From: Sipunculus nudus
Lineage: Eukaryota; Annelida; Sipuncula; Golfingiida; Sipunculidae
Direction of reading: 5' to 3'
NCBI GenBank assembly: GCA_026874595.1
Contig: CM049308.1
Location: forward strand, 85,001-149,000
DNA: 64,000 nt
Part shown: one piece after another, positions 48,621-62,100 of the stretch
How positions within the stretch are numbered: position 1 is the first letter of the stretch
Layout: every line of letters begins with the position of its first letter
Program-made: the position numbers and the translations under genes
The notes under the pieces: generated by a model
What the model saw: only the letters and a program-made list of their open reading frames with translations
Told to the model about the DNA's origin: nothing
Databases searched by the model: none

Positions 48621-49860
48621 ATTCGATGTCCATAAGTTCTCAAATGCGACTTCGGTCCTTCGAGAATTTAAGGAGAAACCTGTTGTTACACTTCATGACT
48701 GCCTAAAATCAAAACCCCTCTTCTGTGTTTGTTCATATTTATGACCATTTATAAATTTCCGCTATTTATTTCCTATGAACGGGCCAAAAATTAGGTCAAT
48801 ATTACATAATTTTAAAAATTATGGACCAAAGCATTAATAAGATACCTTATCAAAATATAAAGAAAAATATTTTTTTGTCCTAACATGGTAACTGCTATAG
48901 TTGGAGATTTTTTTCAAGTTAACAACTATTTAATCAAGATTTAATTGTATGAAAGAAATTAGATCAACTTTTTGTAAATTCTTAAAATTATTAGCACGAG
49001 TGTATAATTAGTAACTTAAATTTTGCCAAACTTTGACCATGGCACATTTTATTCTAGTAAGCACTGCTGATTTGATTTTCACAGCATATACACATATGGA
49101 TTTAATCGGTTAAAATATGAAATTTGAAATCAAAGCTCACAAACAAGGCGAGGTAAAATTTGACTGGGGGGGGGGGGGGGCTCTATTGTATTCACTTGTA
49201 TTGCCAAGATCCACTTGCATTGTCAATAATCCCCCCCCCCCCAGCTGTCGAAGGTGCACAGTTAATCTCAAATCACTCCCATTACCCCCACAGCAATATA
49301 CATAAAGTGTAAGGGAATAATTGTTATTGCTTGAACTGTATTTCCAAAACTGAAACGCTGTTTTATCTCCAATGTAATCTATAAGATGCCATGTTGTGGT
49401 ATTATGGCTCTTAATTCCTTTTGAATAATTTCGAAATAAGATTAAATCCATCAGTTTGCATAATGTGATGTTATATGAGCAAAATTAGCGATAAATGATG
49501 ATATTTAGAATTTCGAATTGACTTATATATGTATATCCAAATATATATGATTTTTCAAATGTATGAAAATTATAAACTTAAAAAAAAAATGATAAAATAA
49601 AAAGTGAGGAACTAATGCAAACTTTTGTTCACCAATTTCCTGCCCAAGGAGAATGGGAAATAATGTGATCAGATCTGTTCGTCTACATGTCTGTCTGTTG
49701 ATTTATAAATATTCAGTAATTATGCATCTACTGTTTTCCTTTACCAACTGTTGAATTAAGTTTCATATCCCATATGTAAATGCAGAGATGTTGAAACTCC
49801 CACTATTCAGCGCCTCAAAATCCCTCCCCCACCATAAGTCCTTGCACCTGTGGACTGGGG
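48621..49860. other. AT-rich, no gene; facing G15 and C12 runs
   Basis: Contains a G run at 49,166-49,180 and a C run at 49,231-49,242 separated by 50 bp, able to pair as a hairpin. Proline/glycine-rich frames crossing these runs are artefacts. Confidence 0.6.
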
Positions 49861-49892
49861 ACGTTAATTATAAGGCAACTGTATAAAATGGT

Positions 49893-50112
49893 ATGAAAAA
49901 AAATTTGGATTTAATTGAACAAACGTTCCAACTACTGAGCTGTCAACAACTTATCAACATGTCAACCACAGATCATGGAAATGGTATAGATCTCATGTTT
50001 ACAAATTGCTCACATGCTCCAGTTTCACCATTAGAAAACACATGGTCAGATCACAAAGTATTATTTGCAACAATTTTCTTACTTATCAGTTCAGATCAAT
50101 CATATCAAACAA
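49893..50112 (+). pseudogene. Non-LTR retrotransposon endonuclease fragment
   Basis: The plus-strand frame reads QQLINMSTTDHGNGIDLMF..TN, then SPLENTWSDHKVLFATI. This is the C-terminal half of a LINE-type endonuclease: the T-x-x-x-G-IDLxFTN strand, then the catalytic SDH. Downstream the frame ends without reaching reverse transcriptase motifs. It is unrelated in orientation to the fragment at 38.9 kb. Confidence 0.7.
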
Positions 50113-50450
50113 TACATAGCTTATACTACCTTTTCCGCTCAGACGTTATCTTTATTAGTCTTTATTAACTGCATTTGCAATGACAAATGGCCTACAATCT
50201 GCTGATGCTATTCGTTGTCACTGGTGTGGCACAAATAAAATCTTATCGGAGAAGAACTTGCCCAAACAACAGAGAGAGCTGAATGTTACGTGAATGTACA
50301 GATATTAAATTATTTTGGTCATTTAACATTGAACGAATATGTTAAGAGTAATATAGTTGCAGATATTAAGTGATTTTAATGTGTATTTAAATTCTCCATC
50401 TCTCCGCGAATTCTCCGCGTTTTAGACAGACCCTTACCAAAATGGAAAGT

Positions 50451-50558
50451 ACTCACATATATGTGCCTTATATGTCCCTTATAAGGGCCTTATATGTCCC
50501 TAATAAGGGACATATATTTCCCATATAAATGCTATGTATGTGAGTTATATGTATATTG
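50451..50558. repeat. Long imperfect hairpin with CArG box
   Basis: The outer arms ACTCACATA and TATGTGAGT face each other. Inside, ATATGTCCCT and AGGGACATAT form a 10-bp stem with a 4-base loop. CCTTATAAGG at 50,477-50,486 is a perfect CArG-type palindrome. Probably a small MITE. Confidence 0.6.
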
Positions 50559-50577
50559 CAGCTATATATGTCGACCC

Positions 50578-51030
50578 CTGATCAGTAGACTGGTACCCCG
50601 CTCTATTATGGCACCGCTGCTCCAGGCCAATCATAGAGATGGGCGTACAACACCATCTTAAGTACTCCCGGCAGACTGGTTCCAACTACAGTAAGTATTA
50701 TATATGACAAAAATAAGTATTTAGTTTGCTCAGAGAAGTTGCGAAAAGTTGGCTGTATATTTCGTGTGACATTTATGATTAGAAAAATAAATATTGATAA
50801 TAAACCAATGCCACGTACAGTGGAATAACAAAGATTCAGCATATCGTATTATCTATACATCCATCATTCAAATTTTGTGCAACAACTCATTTTTCAACTT
50901 TAGAAAACAAGAAATAACTTATGAAAGGAATTTTATAAGAAATCATCACGAATCGGGTGAACGTCCTACGCCCTTCTCTATGCTAGGCTGAGGGCCATAA
51001 TAGAGCAGAGTACCAGTCTTAGCTGATCAG
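50578..51030. mobile_element. MITE, about 450 bp, with long inverted ends
   Basis: The left end CTGATCAG..AGACTGGTACC..GCTCTATTATGGC..CATAGAGATGGGCGTA (50,578-50,646) is matched in reverse by 50,966-51,030. That is roughly 70 bp of terminal inverted repeat with a few mismatches. The interior is AT-rich and non-coding. The outermost CTGATCAG is itself a palindrome. Confidence 0.75.
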
Positions 51031-52917
51031 TGGCCTTTATTCTCTCAGGGCACACCTGCGGTGTTTGCAGTAAAATATCCACACGACGAAAATCTGGGTG
51101 GATGGGAATCATGCAGGCAGAAGTCTTGAAATGACACAAAAAATATAAATCTTGTGGTGCTTCCCCAGGAACTGCATTATAAAATTCCTGTTAATAATGT
51201 TTCTAACGCAAATGTTGCGAAAGAGATAAAAATTCTCGGGGGGTACCCACTTTGTTCTGCGGGCTGGATCAACTCTATTTTGGAGGGAACCAAGTTGGCA
51301 GGTGGCAGGCAAGTCCCAGTGAACGCTGCGATTCCCTCTGTCATGTTGACTTAATTTTCGATGAAAATGCAGGTGGGGCGACATGATGCATTTGTAGATT
51401 ATGACAATATTATCTTTGCAAGTGTTCCGGAAATAAAAACAAATATTTAGGAAGAAATAACGCAACAACCCGCAAAGGGAAGCCTTGGTGAATTAGTGAA
51501 AAAAATTTTATTCCACAATTCTTTTCGTTATTTCATGCTACGTTCTTGGGTTCTCAAATTCACTAACACAAACATACTATTATTAATACTATATTAAATT
51601 TAAAAATATATATCCCTCCCACCCTACTGATTTTTTTCCTCACTTGGTCAGCAGGAAACATTTTTTTTATAATGGCCTTGTAAGATCGTACACATGGCAT
51701 GATGGTTACATCATCTGTATGTTACCCCTGCAGTTATAACTCGTAAGGGTTCAGCCGGTTCCTTGATAGTTTGAGAAAACCCCCAAAGAACATGTCATCT
51801 CAAAAGTCAATAGATCGTCGCGGATTGTCTGCTTATGAAATCTTATTTGTAAGCGCTGCTCAAAACTGTTGCACACGGACTGTTTCCCGCCAACAAATAT
51901 TAGTAATGAAACTGAGCGCCAAGGCATGTATTATACTACGAGTCTCTAACTGGTTCTCTTTCTGGGGTGCTAGGCGAGGGATGTCATCTACCAATCGCGG
52001 GTCATGTAGCCTTATGCAGATAGGCTGTCAAGCAATTTCTCACAAAATGAGAAAGATATGAACAGCAGTGGTAACCCATGGATCATTTCCAAAGACCGCA
52101 GAAAAGACTTATAAAAATAATAAAACTTAAAAGTATTTCATATTGCCTTTCAGGTATGAGAAGGGAATATCGCTTGACGTTACCAAAGTTTTTACGGAAA
52201 GAAAGCTTCAAGCGCATGCATATAAAATACTCGAATCCCGTCGAAGTGCACGCAATCGTATCATAGATTTTTATTAGAAAGAGCTGATGTCAAAATTAGG
52301 AGTCTGACCTGCCACTCTTAATCTACAGATCATTATTATAAAGAGAGCTGGACATATTTAAATTTGATCTTTTAAGACGATGTAAGACATCTGATAATTG
52401 AGTGATTTAAAGACAAGGGAATGTAAAAAAATAAACATTGTTATGACAGAGAACAATGGCCCAGACGAACCAAGAAATTAAGCAAAAATAATCGATTTTT
52501 TTTTTGCGGAAGAAGTATTGCAGAAAAATCAGAATATATAACCTATTACACGAGTATTTCAAATAAAAAGTACTGTGTTGACTTCCAAATAATGTTGTCT
52601 GAAATAGCACTATGTTGTATTTTGGCATGCTGAAATAGCTTCAAACGCATAAAAATGAGAATCTGACATTCTCTGACATCTGAATTGTCATGCAAATATT
52701 TCACAAATGTTGCGTGAATGTTCTGTGAAAATTCGCACAACATTCGCGTGATGGGTATACAAACTCTAGCTGAATTACACATCGCAAGTACAATTCAGTG
52801 AGACTGCAAGAGAAAATTGTCGCTAAATCTTGTATTTTCTCGCAATTATTGTGTCTCTAACTATAGTGGCAGCCCAGTTAGATACAGCATCAACTCATAT
52901 TCTAATGGCTTGACAGA
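51031..52917. other. No gene recognised
   Basis: Several small open frames on both strands (for example 51,154-51,354 and 51,771-52,061) without motifs I can name. Lies just downstream of the LARS2 polyadenylation signal. Confidence 0.4.
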
Positions 52918-52923
52918 TTTATT
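52918..52923 (-). terminator. LARS2 polyadenylation signal AATAAA
   Basis: AATAAA on the minus strand, 29 bp beyond the stop codon, implying a very short 3' UTR unless a later signal is used. Confidence 0.65.
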
Positions 52924-52951
52924 ACAATATCCTAATATCACAGTTTGTAAA

Positions 52952-53164
52952 TCACTTCTTTTTATTCTTACTCTTTGTCTGCAGTTCAAATTTCATAATA
53001 GCTGTGAAATCTGGAACAAAATAAAACCTGTAAAACATCTGCTCATTTTTGAATGTCTCTCTGAATTCTGGGATATTCTGTATCAAATCCATGGCTTTAG
53101 ACTTGTTTAGTGTGTTGAATTCTTCTCTCACCAGACGTACACTTGCCACTTCCTTCTGGTTTAC
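52952..53164 (-). CDS. LARS2: LARS2 last exon: C-terminal domain and stop
   Basis: 213 bp including TGA at 52,952-52,954. Acceptor TTTTGTTTCAG before GTA AAC CAG AAG. Encodes VNQKEVASVRLVREEF, then KAMDLIQNIPEFRETF, YRFYFVPDFTAIMKFEL and a lysine-rich tail. The layout corresponds to the VNGK..VP..A.........G..I.K.I.VP...LN domain that closes bacterial-type LeuRS. The glycine usual after VN is Gln here, and the domain is more diverged than the other two exons. Confidence 0.85.
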   Translation of the reverse strand, partial: VNQKEVASVRLVREEFNTLNKSKAMDLIQNIPEFRETFKNEQMFYRFYFVPDFTAIMKFELQTKSKNKKK

Positions 53165-56100
53165 CTGAAACAAAATTATTTGTATTTTTTTTGTGTCAGC
53201 AAAATAAATGACATAATAGGTAAGGGTTGTTGGGTTTTACACCTGAGCTTAATGGTTCATCAGGCTGGAGCTTATCCCAGTTTCAGTAGCGTGAAGTGAC
53301 TTAGAAGTTAAACTCCTCCTGAATGGTATGCTAATCTATCACAGGTTACCTTCCCAGTATTAACTGGTACCCATATCTACTGCTGGGTGGACAGAACACT
53401 TGTGGTTTGGACCCTGTCTAAAGATCTTGGCACTGTGGGGCACTGACCAGGACTGGAACTCACGACCCCTCGATCATGAGCCCGGAACCTTAACCAATAC
53501 ACCACTGGCCCCACTTAATGATCACAATATTTTAATTAATTAAAAATAATGATTTTTAACCAAAATAATATCAATTTAAAAATTAAAAGATAATTAGTCT
53601 CAAATCAATGTAATTTCATTTATAATATTTAAGTGCATTATATTACATAAAGATTTAGTCTTTAAAATGCTAGGTAACAGTAAGTGTTTCATAATGTAAA
53701 GTTCAATCTTTTTTATGAGAGCCCCTGCAGCCAATTTTTTGTTATCCTGCAATCTTATCCATCAACCTCATTGGCCAAAGTACTTTCCAGTATTTATATA
53801 ACTTTTTAATATTTTCACATTATTATTTGTTTTAATTTTTAATTTGGTTATTAAGAAAATACTATTGCATCATATTCATTGTTGAGGCACAGTGAAACCT
53901 CTAGCTTGTCCACCAGGTTTAAGGTTCTAAAGTCACAGCTATACTTACAACTATAAAATGTTAAAAATAATTTTTATACATTTATTTTCAATTTGTTGTG
54001 TGGTCTCATATCCCTTGCATCTATTAAAACACAATACAAATTAATTAAAACACAGAATAAGGCCTACAGGCATAATGCTAAACTGTGCAGTGGCATATAC
54101 ATCAGGTATAGTGTTGCAATGCTGTACCATAACTTTTCAAAGACGTGCAAAATTTACATGAACAATGCAAATTCTAAACATTTTGAAATAAAAACAATTA
54201 CACAAACATCACTGCTGAAATAATGGCATGGGTGCACAAAACACAGAAATGATTGTAGGTGGTGCCACCAGACACAGCTATCTGATATGTATAAATATGC
54301 ACAATTTCAGGCTGATATATCAAATCCCTCCTGAGTATAAGCAGGCACATACACTGTGCAAAAGTCATTGTAGGTGGTGACACCAGTCTTATGAATGAAA
54401 AAGCCATCAAAGGTGCATGGACAGGTCGTAATATCAGGCCAATACATCAAATTTCTCTTGAGGCAAGTGCACTGGGCTAGCCAGGCTTAGGGGAGAAAGG
54501 CAGTTGCCCCCAGTGAATTGGAACAAATTGCTGACTCAAGTGACTCAAATTGCTGCCCTGAGTGAACTCTTGACCTGCACCTGGCTGCACTGAGTGAACT
54601 TTTGACCTGTACCTGGGTGTATTGAGTGAACTTTTGACCTGCTGAATAATCTGAAACAATTGACAGTCTGCCAAAGCTATAAAGATTACCAGACTGACCT
54701 TTGGCTTGTTGCCAAATCTGAAATAGTTGGCAGTCTGCCAAGCTATTTAAAGGAACAGACACAATCACGACCTGTTGGTAAATCTTTTTACACATACTGA
54801 AAGACTTTGGCTACAATACTTTTTTTTACAAGCTGACATATTCATAAGATTTTTTTTATCAAAATGTTTAGAATAATGAATGATACAGTCCTTTCATTGT
54901 TATAGGTCCAATTATTCTGCCAAAAATTATTTCAGTAAACTTGAACAAAGGTTTGAGCTTAGTTTGAAATAGGATTATTAATGGCCACATGACCAACTTC
55001 AGCTATGTATGACTCTACCAAAAACCAATGAACACAATAGGATTATTAATGGCCACATGACCAACTTCAGCTATGTATGACTCTACCAAAAACCAATGAA
55101 CACAATCTATTCTTAAACATTTGAAAGATCCCTACCACATATAATTATTGTGAAAACCCTTTTGATTCAGCTTGACAGTTTCATACAAAAAAAAAATTTA
55201 AGTTGAAAGAGGCTAAAATTATGAGGTTTTTGCCTGTAAAAAACAGGTCTATGTAGGTGGCACCACAAAAACTGTAATTACAAATATGAGACATGTTACC
55301 AACATTTGCACAAAACTGGTGATGCTAGTGCCTGTAGTTTCTGAAACTTGTATGTTAAGATGCTTACTTGGCCATATGACTTAAAGTTCACACTCCTTTA
55401 ACTCGACACAAATTCATCAAACCAAAACCATTTGAACAAACTTGAGAGAACTTGTCTCTGTGATCATTCTGTGAACGTTAAACAATTTGACTGAATGATT
55501 TCATGGAAGAAGATTTTCAAAGGTTTCTTAGCTTTTCCCCTGTAATATATAAGTTAATGCAGGTGGCACCACAAAAAGCTCAATCCCACGAAATTTGATA
55601 TGTGACAGTTTTGCATAAAATTTAGGAATGCTAGTTCCCGCCATTCCTAAGAAATTATTGGTTAATGAACTGATGATCGATAACCCTCGTATGAAAAAGG
55701 TTGATGCAGGTGGCACCACCAATTCCTCAATTTCAAATATGAGTCATGTGACCAAAATCTGCATAAAATTTGGTGATGATAGCTCCAGCCATTTCTAATA
55801 CTGTAATTTTAGTAGATCCTTTTTGGCCAAATGACTAAGTCCAGCTTTTTGTTACTCGGCCAAAATTCACTCCAGTTTTGTTAAAAAGCAGAACTTAATT
55901 TAAACATATGATCATTATGAAATAACTGGATGAAGAGGCCCTTAGGCCACTGATAACAAACCTTTGCTACCAATGTGTGTTTGAATTCAGGGTCCACTTT
56001 GGGCCAGTCTTGAGCCAAAACATCTTGGTCCTACAGTAAAAAACACACGTAAGAAAATCCATTAAAGATCTGTGATGTTAAAAGTCAGTGAAAATTAACA

Positions 56101-59100
56101 GATTATATCTATAAAGGGTATATTCCTTTAGGCCTGTGCAAAAGGTCTTTTTGTGATTTTTCATTTGGATAACAAACTCAAACCAAAAAAAATACCAACC
56201 CCCCCAAAAATGAGTGATTGTATATTTTGTGAATAAATTATTAATATCAGCACATTAAAGATAATAAGCTAGGTATAACAATAATTTGCCAAAGCATTAA
56301 CTTTAAGTGACTAGAATATACTTGAGCGAAAGAAATATAGATTGTGGTCTCACAAGGTATGGGTTGAGCATATATTCAAAGTATATGAGTTTTTTTTATC
56401 AAGGCTAACTTATTCTTTATATCCTTTTATACATATATACTTAAAATCATCCAGGGCAAACAGAAAAAAAACACTTCCAATGAAAAACATATTACAAATC
56501 ACATTTGAAAATTATTCAGTCTTGGGTAGTAGTTTAAGGTAATTGCATTTACATGATGGGATCCATTTCTGGAAAAGTAATGAATACAATAGAGCGCCAT
56601 TTTTCTGAAAGTGTCGGAGGACAAGTTTTTCTTTCAGGAAAACAAATTTTCGGAAATTCAGTCAGGGATCTAGGGCCAATTTCGTACGACAGTTATTGAT
56701 TAAATTAATGCTATATTACGGAGGGAACACCTTGTTCTTGCCTCACGGCCTATGGCAACGTGTCAACAACAAACACACCATTCAGTGAACAAGTCTGATA
56801 GAGACCAGACAAAAGCTCTGCTTTCAAATACTTTGCATATGAGTACTGTTATATCGTTTCATATTTATTATTAACACCTTGTTTCTTATCGATCTATGTA
56901 ATTTACGACCGGATTTATTGCAGAGTTTGATAGGTAAAACCCATTTTAACCCGTTTTTAGGATACTTTTGTGCCATTTTTTCCAACAAATTCACGGGAGG
57001 GAAAGGTAAAATGACATTGCCATTATTGCAGCTCGGTTAGTTTCTTTAACAGCCCGCAGGCGGCGCCAGTGGAGCACAAGCGTAATGCAGTCTGTTTTCT
57101 TTTCTTTGACTCCATATCTCTGGCAAGTGATAGCAAGACAATCATGTTCAATTGGAGTTCTTCATGACAGTATATGAACTGAATAATGGCAAGTATAAGT
57201 AAGTGACACAGTTGCTCTCTTGGAATGAACTGTATGGCTAGGCACGCATGCTATGGCCTCGCATCTAAACTTACTTGAGCACAAGCGATATCCAAAACTG
57301 CTAAGTTGTTTGGTCTGACATCCCAGTCAAGCCGATGAACTATGCTTGCTTGAGTACAAAAGAGATATGGTTGATAATACACTCAGTGCTCTTGGACAAA
57401 CTGCTCGGCCACTTACTAGGGGTATACGGAGCCTGACGTTGCGCGACTAGCTGTAGTTATCACACCTTTGCCCTGACGACAGCATCGGCCCAGAACTAAT
57501 TAAATAGGGTCACCACTCGGCTTAACCACCTGACTGCAGGCGCTTGTGACTCGTAATAACAAAAACTATTTTGAGGTGTTTACATGCTGGAAAAATATTT
57601 CGGAAATACTTATATATATTTAGTTCCTCATTTTAAATTTCAGAAAGAATTTTTTTGGAAATTTAGCATTCAGAAATACAGCACTCTACTGTATATAATC
57701 ACATCAAACCACTTAAAATTATATATCAATAAGACTATTGAACCATCCTAAAGAATGAATATTTAATGTCCATATTGTGACTTCTGACCTTATAATATAC
57801 AGTAGAGTGCTGTTTTTCTGAAAGCATCAGGAACAAGCTTTTTGTTCAGAATAACAAACTTTCGGGGAAAATGGTCAGGGGTCATGCGGCAAGTTAATGA
57901 GGATAACAGTTAATGATTACCTTTATGCCATTTTACCTGGGGAACACCGTGTTTCTTTTTGATCTATGTGACTGACAACTGGGACATTTAATAAATATTG
58001 GATTTATATCAGAGCTTGTTTGTCAAAGTCACTCTAACCTGTTTTATGGATATGTGTGCCTTTTTTTCAACAAATCATTGGGAGCAAAGGGAAAAATACA
58101 TCCCAACTGCCATTTGAGCAGATCAGTTAGTTCCTTTACAGCCCAAAGGTGGTGATAGTCCAGCATACGTAAATGAAAGGATGTTTTTGAATGATCATAA
58201 GCATACATATTAAAATGGATAATGCATAATTTTCCTTTGAGTCAGGGTTATCTAGCAATTCAATTTTGTATTCAAAATTTTTCTCTCTGTTATTCTTTAA
58301 GTGGATAACTTTTCATCTTCCATTGTTAAAACATGCTGCAATGATGGCAGGCTTGTCACCACAGTCGAGCCACCCAAGAATTATTAGTTTGTCATCAAAG
58401 CATCACGCCTTTATGTTTTTTTTCTTTGATTCCAAAACTCTGCTAAATGATAACCAGGTGATCTGGTTTGAGTAGTGTTCTTCTTAACAGTAAAAATGAA
58501 ACTGTGAATAAAGGCGAGTTTATGTTGATGACACAAATGCTCACGGTGTAAACTGCTATGTGTATGGCCAGGGTCACATACTTGACAGGAATAAACCTGC
58601 TCCAGCATAAATGATGCATGGATGCTACCTAACCACTGCACATGTGAGTGAACTGCTCACTTATTTGGCTTAACATGGAACAAACCAGATATGGCTGGTG
58701 TCACACTGGTGCTCTTGGATAAACTGTCAGCTGCTTTATCACAATCATGGTGTATACGGAGCCATGCGTTTTGCAGCTGGCTGTAGTTTTCACATCTTTG
58801 CTCTGGCAGCACCTTTTTAAGATACCACCAATATCTGAATTTCAAATATGACTCATGTGACCAACACTGGCATAAAATTTGGTGTTGATAGCTCCGGACC
58901 CCGCCACACCATGGCATTAGCTCACAGGTTCGCTAAAAATTACTACAGATGCATATTGAATGTAAAATTATAATACAGATACATCTCACTGATGGCAAAA
59001 TCTTGAATTAAGTTGAGTATGGATACCTATTAATTATATTCCATGTACAGCCGTCTTTATATACCATTGCCTGGCATGAGGAATATCTAAAATCATAAAT

Positions 59101-62100
59101 CTACATTTTTAAATGCTTTTAAACAAGGCCTACAGGCTTAATGCGAACCTGTGCAACAAGATTACACCAGGTATAATGCTTCAATGCTGGACAATTACTT
59201 TTCAAGAACATGTGTAGCATGTATATGAACAATGCAAGTACTAAACACTAAACGGACGCTGTGCAAAAATGGTGGCACCACCAATTTGTGTATGATTAAG
59301 AGCTATGTGAGATCTATACACATGCAAAACTTCAGGGGGATATGTCAAACCAGTCCTGAGATATAAGCCTGAATGTATGCAGCGTATACATAAAAGTATG
59401 TGGAGCCACCTGCCACAAAATCCAGAAAGCTATCCAAGATGTATAAACCTGCAAAATTTTAGGCAGATATGTCAAAACACTGCCAAGATATGAGTGATTT
59501 TATCCCACGGCAAACAAACAGACAGATGCTGTGCAAATATGATTGCAGGTGGCGCCACCAGTTTTGCGTATGATCAAGAGGTATGTGAGATCTATACACA
59601 TGCAAATTTTCAGGAAGATACCTCAAACCAGTCCGAGATATAAGCATGGATGTCTGCAGTGTGAATGTGAATGTAGGTGGAGCCACCTGTCATAAAATCT
59701 AGAAAGCTATCCAGGATGTATAAGCATGCCAAATTTCAGGTGAATTAGTCAAACCACTGTGGAGATATGAGTGATTTTAACCCAAGGCAGATGAACAGAT
59801 GGACACTGTGCAATCATGGTTGCAGGTGGCACCACCATTTTGTGTGTATATTATAAAGCTATCCAAGGGCTACATGTGTACAAATATTTTTTCCTGATTG
59901 GTCAAATGGTTCTCGAGATATGTGCGTTTATGTATGGAGACAGACGCATAAATGGATCCTGGGCAGAGAGAAAAGTCAACGCAAATTTGTTAAGCACCAG
60001 TTCACGTGACCAGATAATTGGTGTAAGTTTAGGAATAATTCATTCAGTAGTCTCAGAGGAGTTCTCCGGAAACAAACGCCGCGGCGGCAAAACCCGTTCA
60101 AAAACATAGTATCCCGAAAACTTCGTTTTGGCTTCGTTTTGTGGATACAGATATATTAACAGTGCTTACAGAAATAAAACGTGCCATGGCCAGAGTTGGG
60201 CAAAATTAAAGGCACTGATTTTATATTTATGCTAATAACTCATTAAATTTGCAAAATTCAGATCTAATTTTTTTGGTATACAATTGAATCTTGTTGAAAT
60301 TAAATTATATCTCTAAAAAAAGTCTTTAGCTTCAACATTTCTCATGTTAAGTAAGTATATATATTTCCTGATTTTTTACAAAGTGCATTATGTATGGGCC
60401 CATAACTTCGAGAAATTACATAAACTGACCTATTTTCAGGTGTGTTCATAGGAAATATAAAGAGGATTATTCATGTTAAATATAATCAAAAACAGATAAG
60501 GGTTTTGATATAAGATTGAGGTTTTCACTTAATATCTTGAATGAGCAAGTGGTATTTATCCAATTTTCAGATAGGAGATTTTGGGGATATCTAACTGTAT
60601 GTCGAATTTCAGATTGGTAGATCAATGGTTACAAAATGTGCCAGTTTAATAGACAGATGGACTGACAGACATACAAACAGACGGACAGACAGCTGATGGA
60701 CAAAGGACCATCGCTATAGCTCAGTTGACTTATAGTGACTAGGCCCAAACATGACTATCTCATCAAACATGGGCTGTTCATTTTGTTTTCATCTATTTAT
60801 ATTTCATCTGTTTATAACAAAGAGAGGTAGCCACACAAATAATCCAACCATAATCAATAAGGACACTCTGGTGGCAAATCTGAAAAGCAAGAGTTTTGCC
60901 AAGAGTGTTTTGCAACAAGTGACCCACCTTCCATATCTGCAACATTGCTACATTTACTAACAGCTTGTGGGTAAACAAACAAACACATCCATGGAAATGT
61001 TATGATAACTTTTCTTTAACAGAAATTACCTAGAGTTAAGTAAATATAAGCAGGGCTAGCCAGAAAACACTTTGATTCTATATATATGGCAGCTGAATAG
61101 CTGGCTTTAAAGATATTATGGTGATTTTTAATCTCAGTGGCAAGAAATCTACAATTAATATTGAACATTAGCATGCAGTTGATGATTATCTGTAATAATG
61201 ATTATCCCCCTGAGGAACAATTAAATTCATTAAAAGTTCATGACCACATGCCTTGATTTTGTGTAATTAACTTCCTGTGCAAATTTAATTCTTATTGTCA
61301 GGTTACAAATCTAACAGTAACAATGTGTACCTACAGCCCTTGTAAAACAAATATAACAAGTAAAAATTATAGGTCTTATTTAAGCCTAGTTACAACGGGG
61401 AAACTGTCTCCATAAGGAGATTGTTTTGGGCTACCCATGCAGTTGGCGTATTTCAACCATGATTTTTTCCAAGGCAGCAAGGACTCAGCAACACTTGTAC
61501 CTGACTAGCTAACACATGCGCTTAAGTTGCTACGGCGGCAGCAAGCCAGCCAGCCACATAAATGTTGAAGGATGCCCGTACAAATTTATACATTGACTTA
61601 CTCACCCAAGAGACATACAGTGTACCTGCAGATGTCGTACAGGGTCCTTGCCGCTTCTGCAAGGGTAGCTTGTGGCTTCCACAAGGTTAGCTAACTTTAC
61701 CATGCAACTGCTGCAGGAATGAGGAAGACACCTTGCCATTCCAGCACATCAGATGCATAAGTATTCCTGTGGTTTTAAAAAACGAATGCTGCTCTATGGT
61801 GTGTGGTGACTCCAGCTGGTTGTGACTGAGGCTTAAGTACTCCTATGGACCCCAAAACTGTAGGGTACTCTACAGGGTGCTGTGGCCACAGCCAGTTATG
61901 ACTGTGGCTTAAGCATTTCTATGGTCCCAAAAACCATATGGTATTCCACATGGTGCGGTGGCCACAGCGAGTTGTGGCTGTGGCTTTAGTATTCCTTTGG
62001 TCCCAAAAACCATACGGTACTATATGGTGTGCAGTGGCCCAGCAGGTTGTGACTGAGGTTTAAGATGCATGAGTGCAAATGTGGGAAATGACATTAAATG

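Noticed and set aside
49117-49451. Open frames on both strands with glycine or proline runs
   Set aside because: They come from the facing G and C runs.
51109-51468. Minus-strand frame of 119 codons
   Set aside because: No recognisable motif, and a competing frame on the other strand. Possibly a repeat; not supported as a gene.
58657-58917. Minus-strand frame of 86 codons
   Set aside because: It crosses the junction between the pogo-like element and the composite repeat, so it cannot be one gene.
61560-61700. Minus-strand exon candidate with a perfect GTGAGTAAG donor
   Set aside because: The frame (AEAARTLYDICRYTV) looks coding but has a stop close upstream. It does not match the LARS2 region expected between the known exons, which already join in phase without it.
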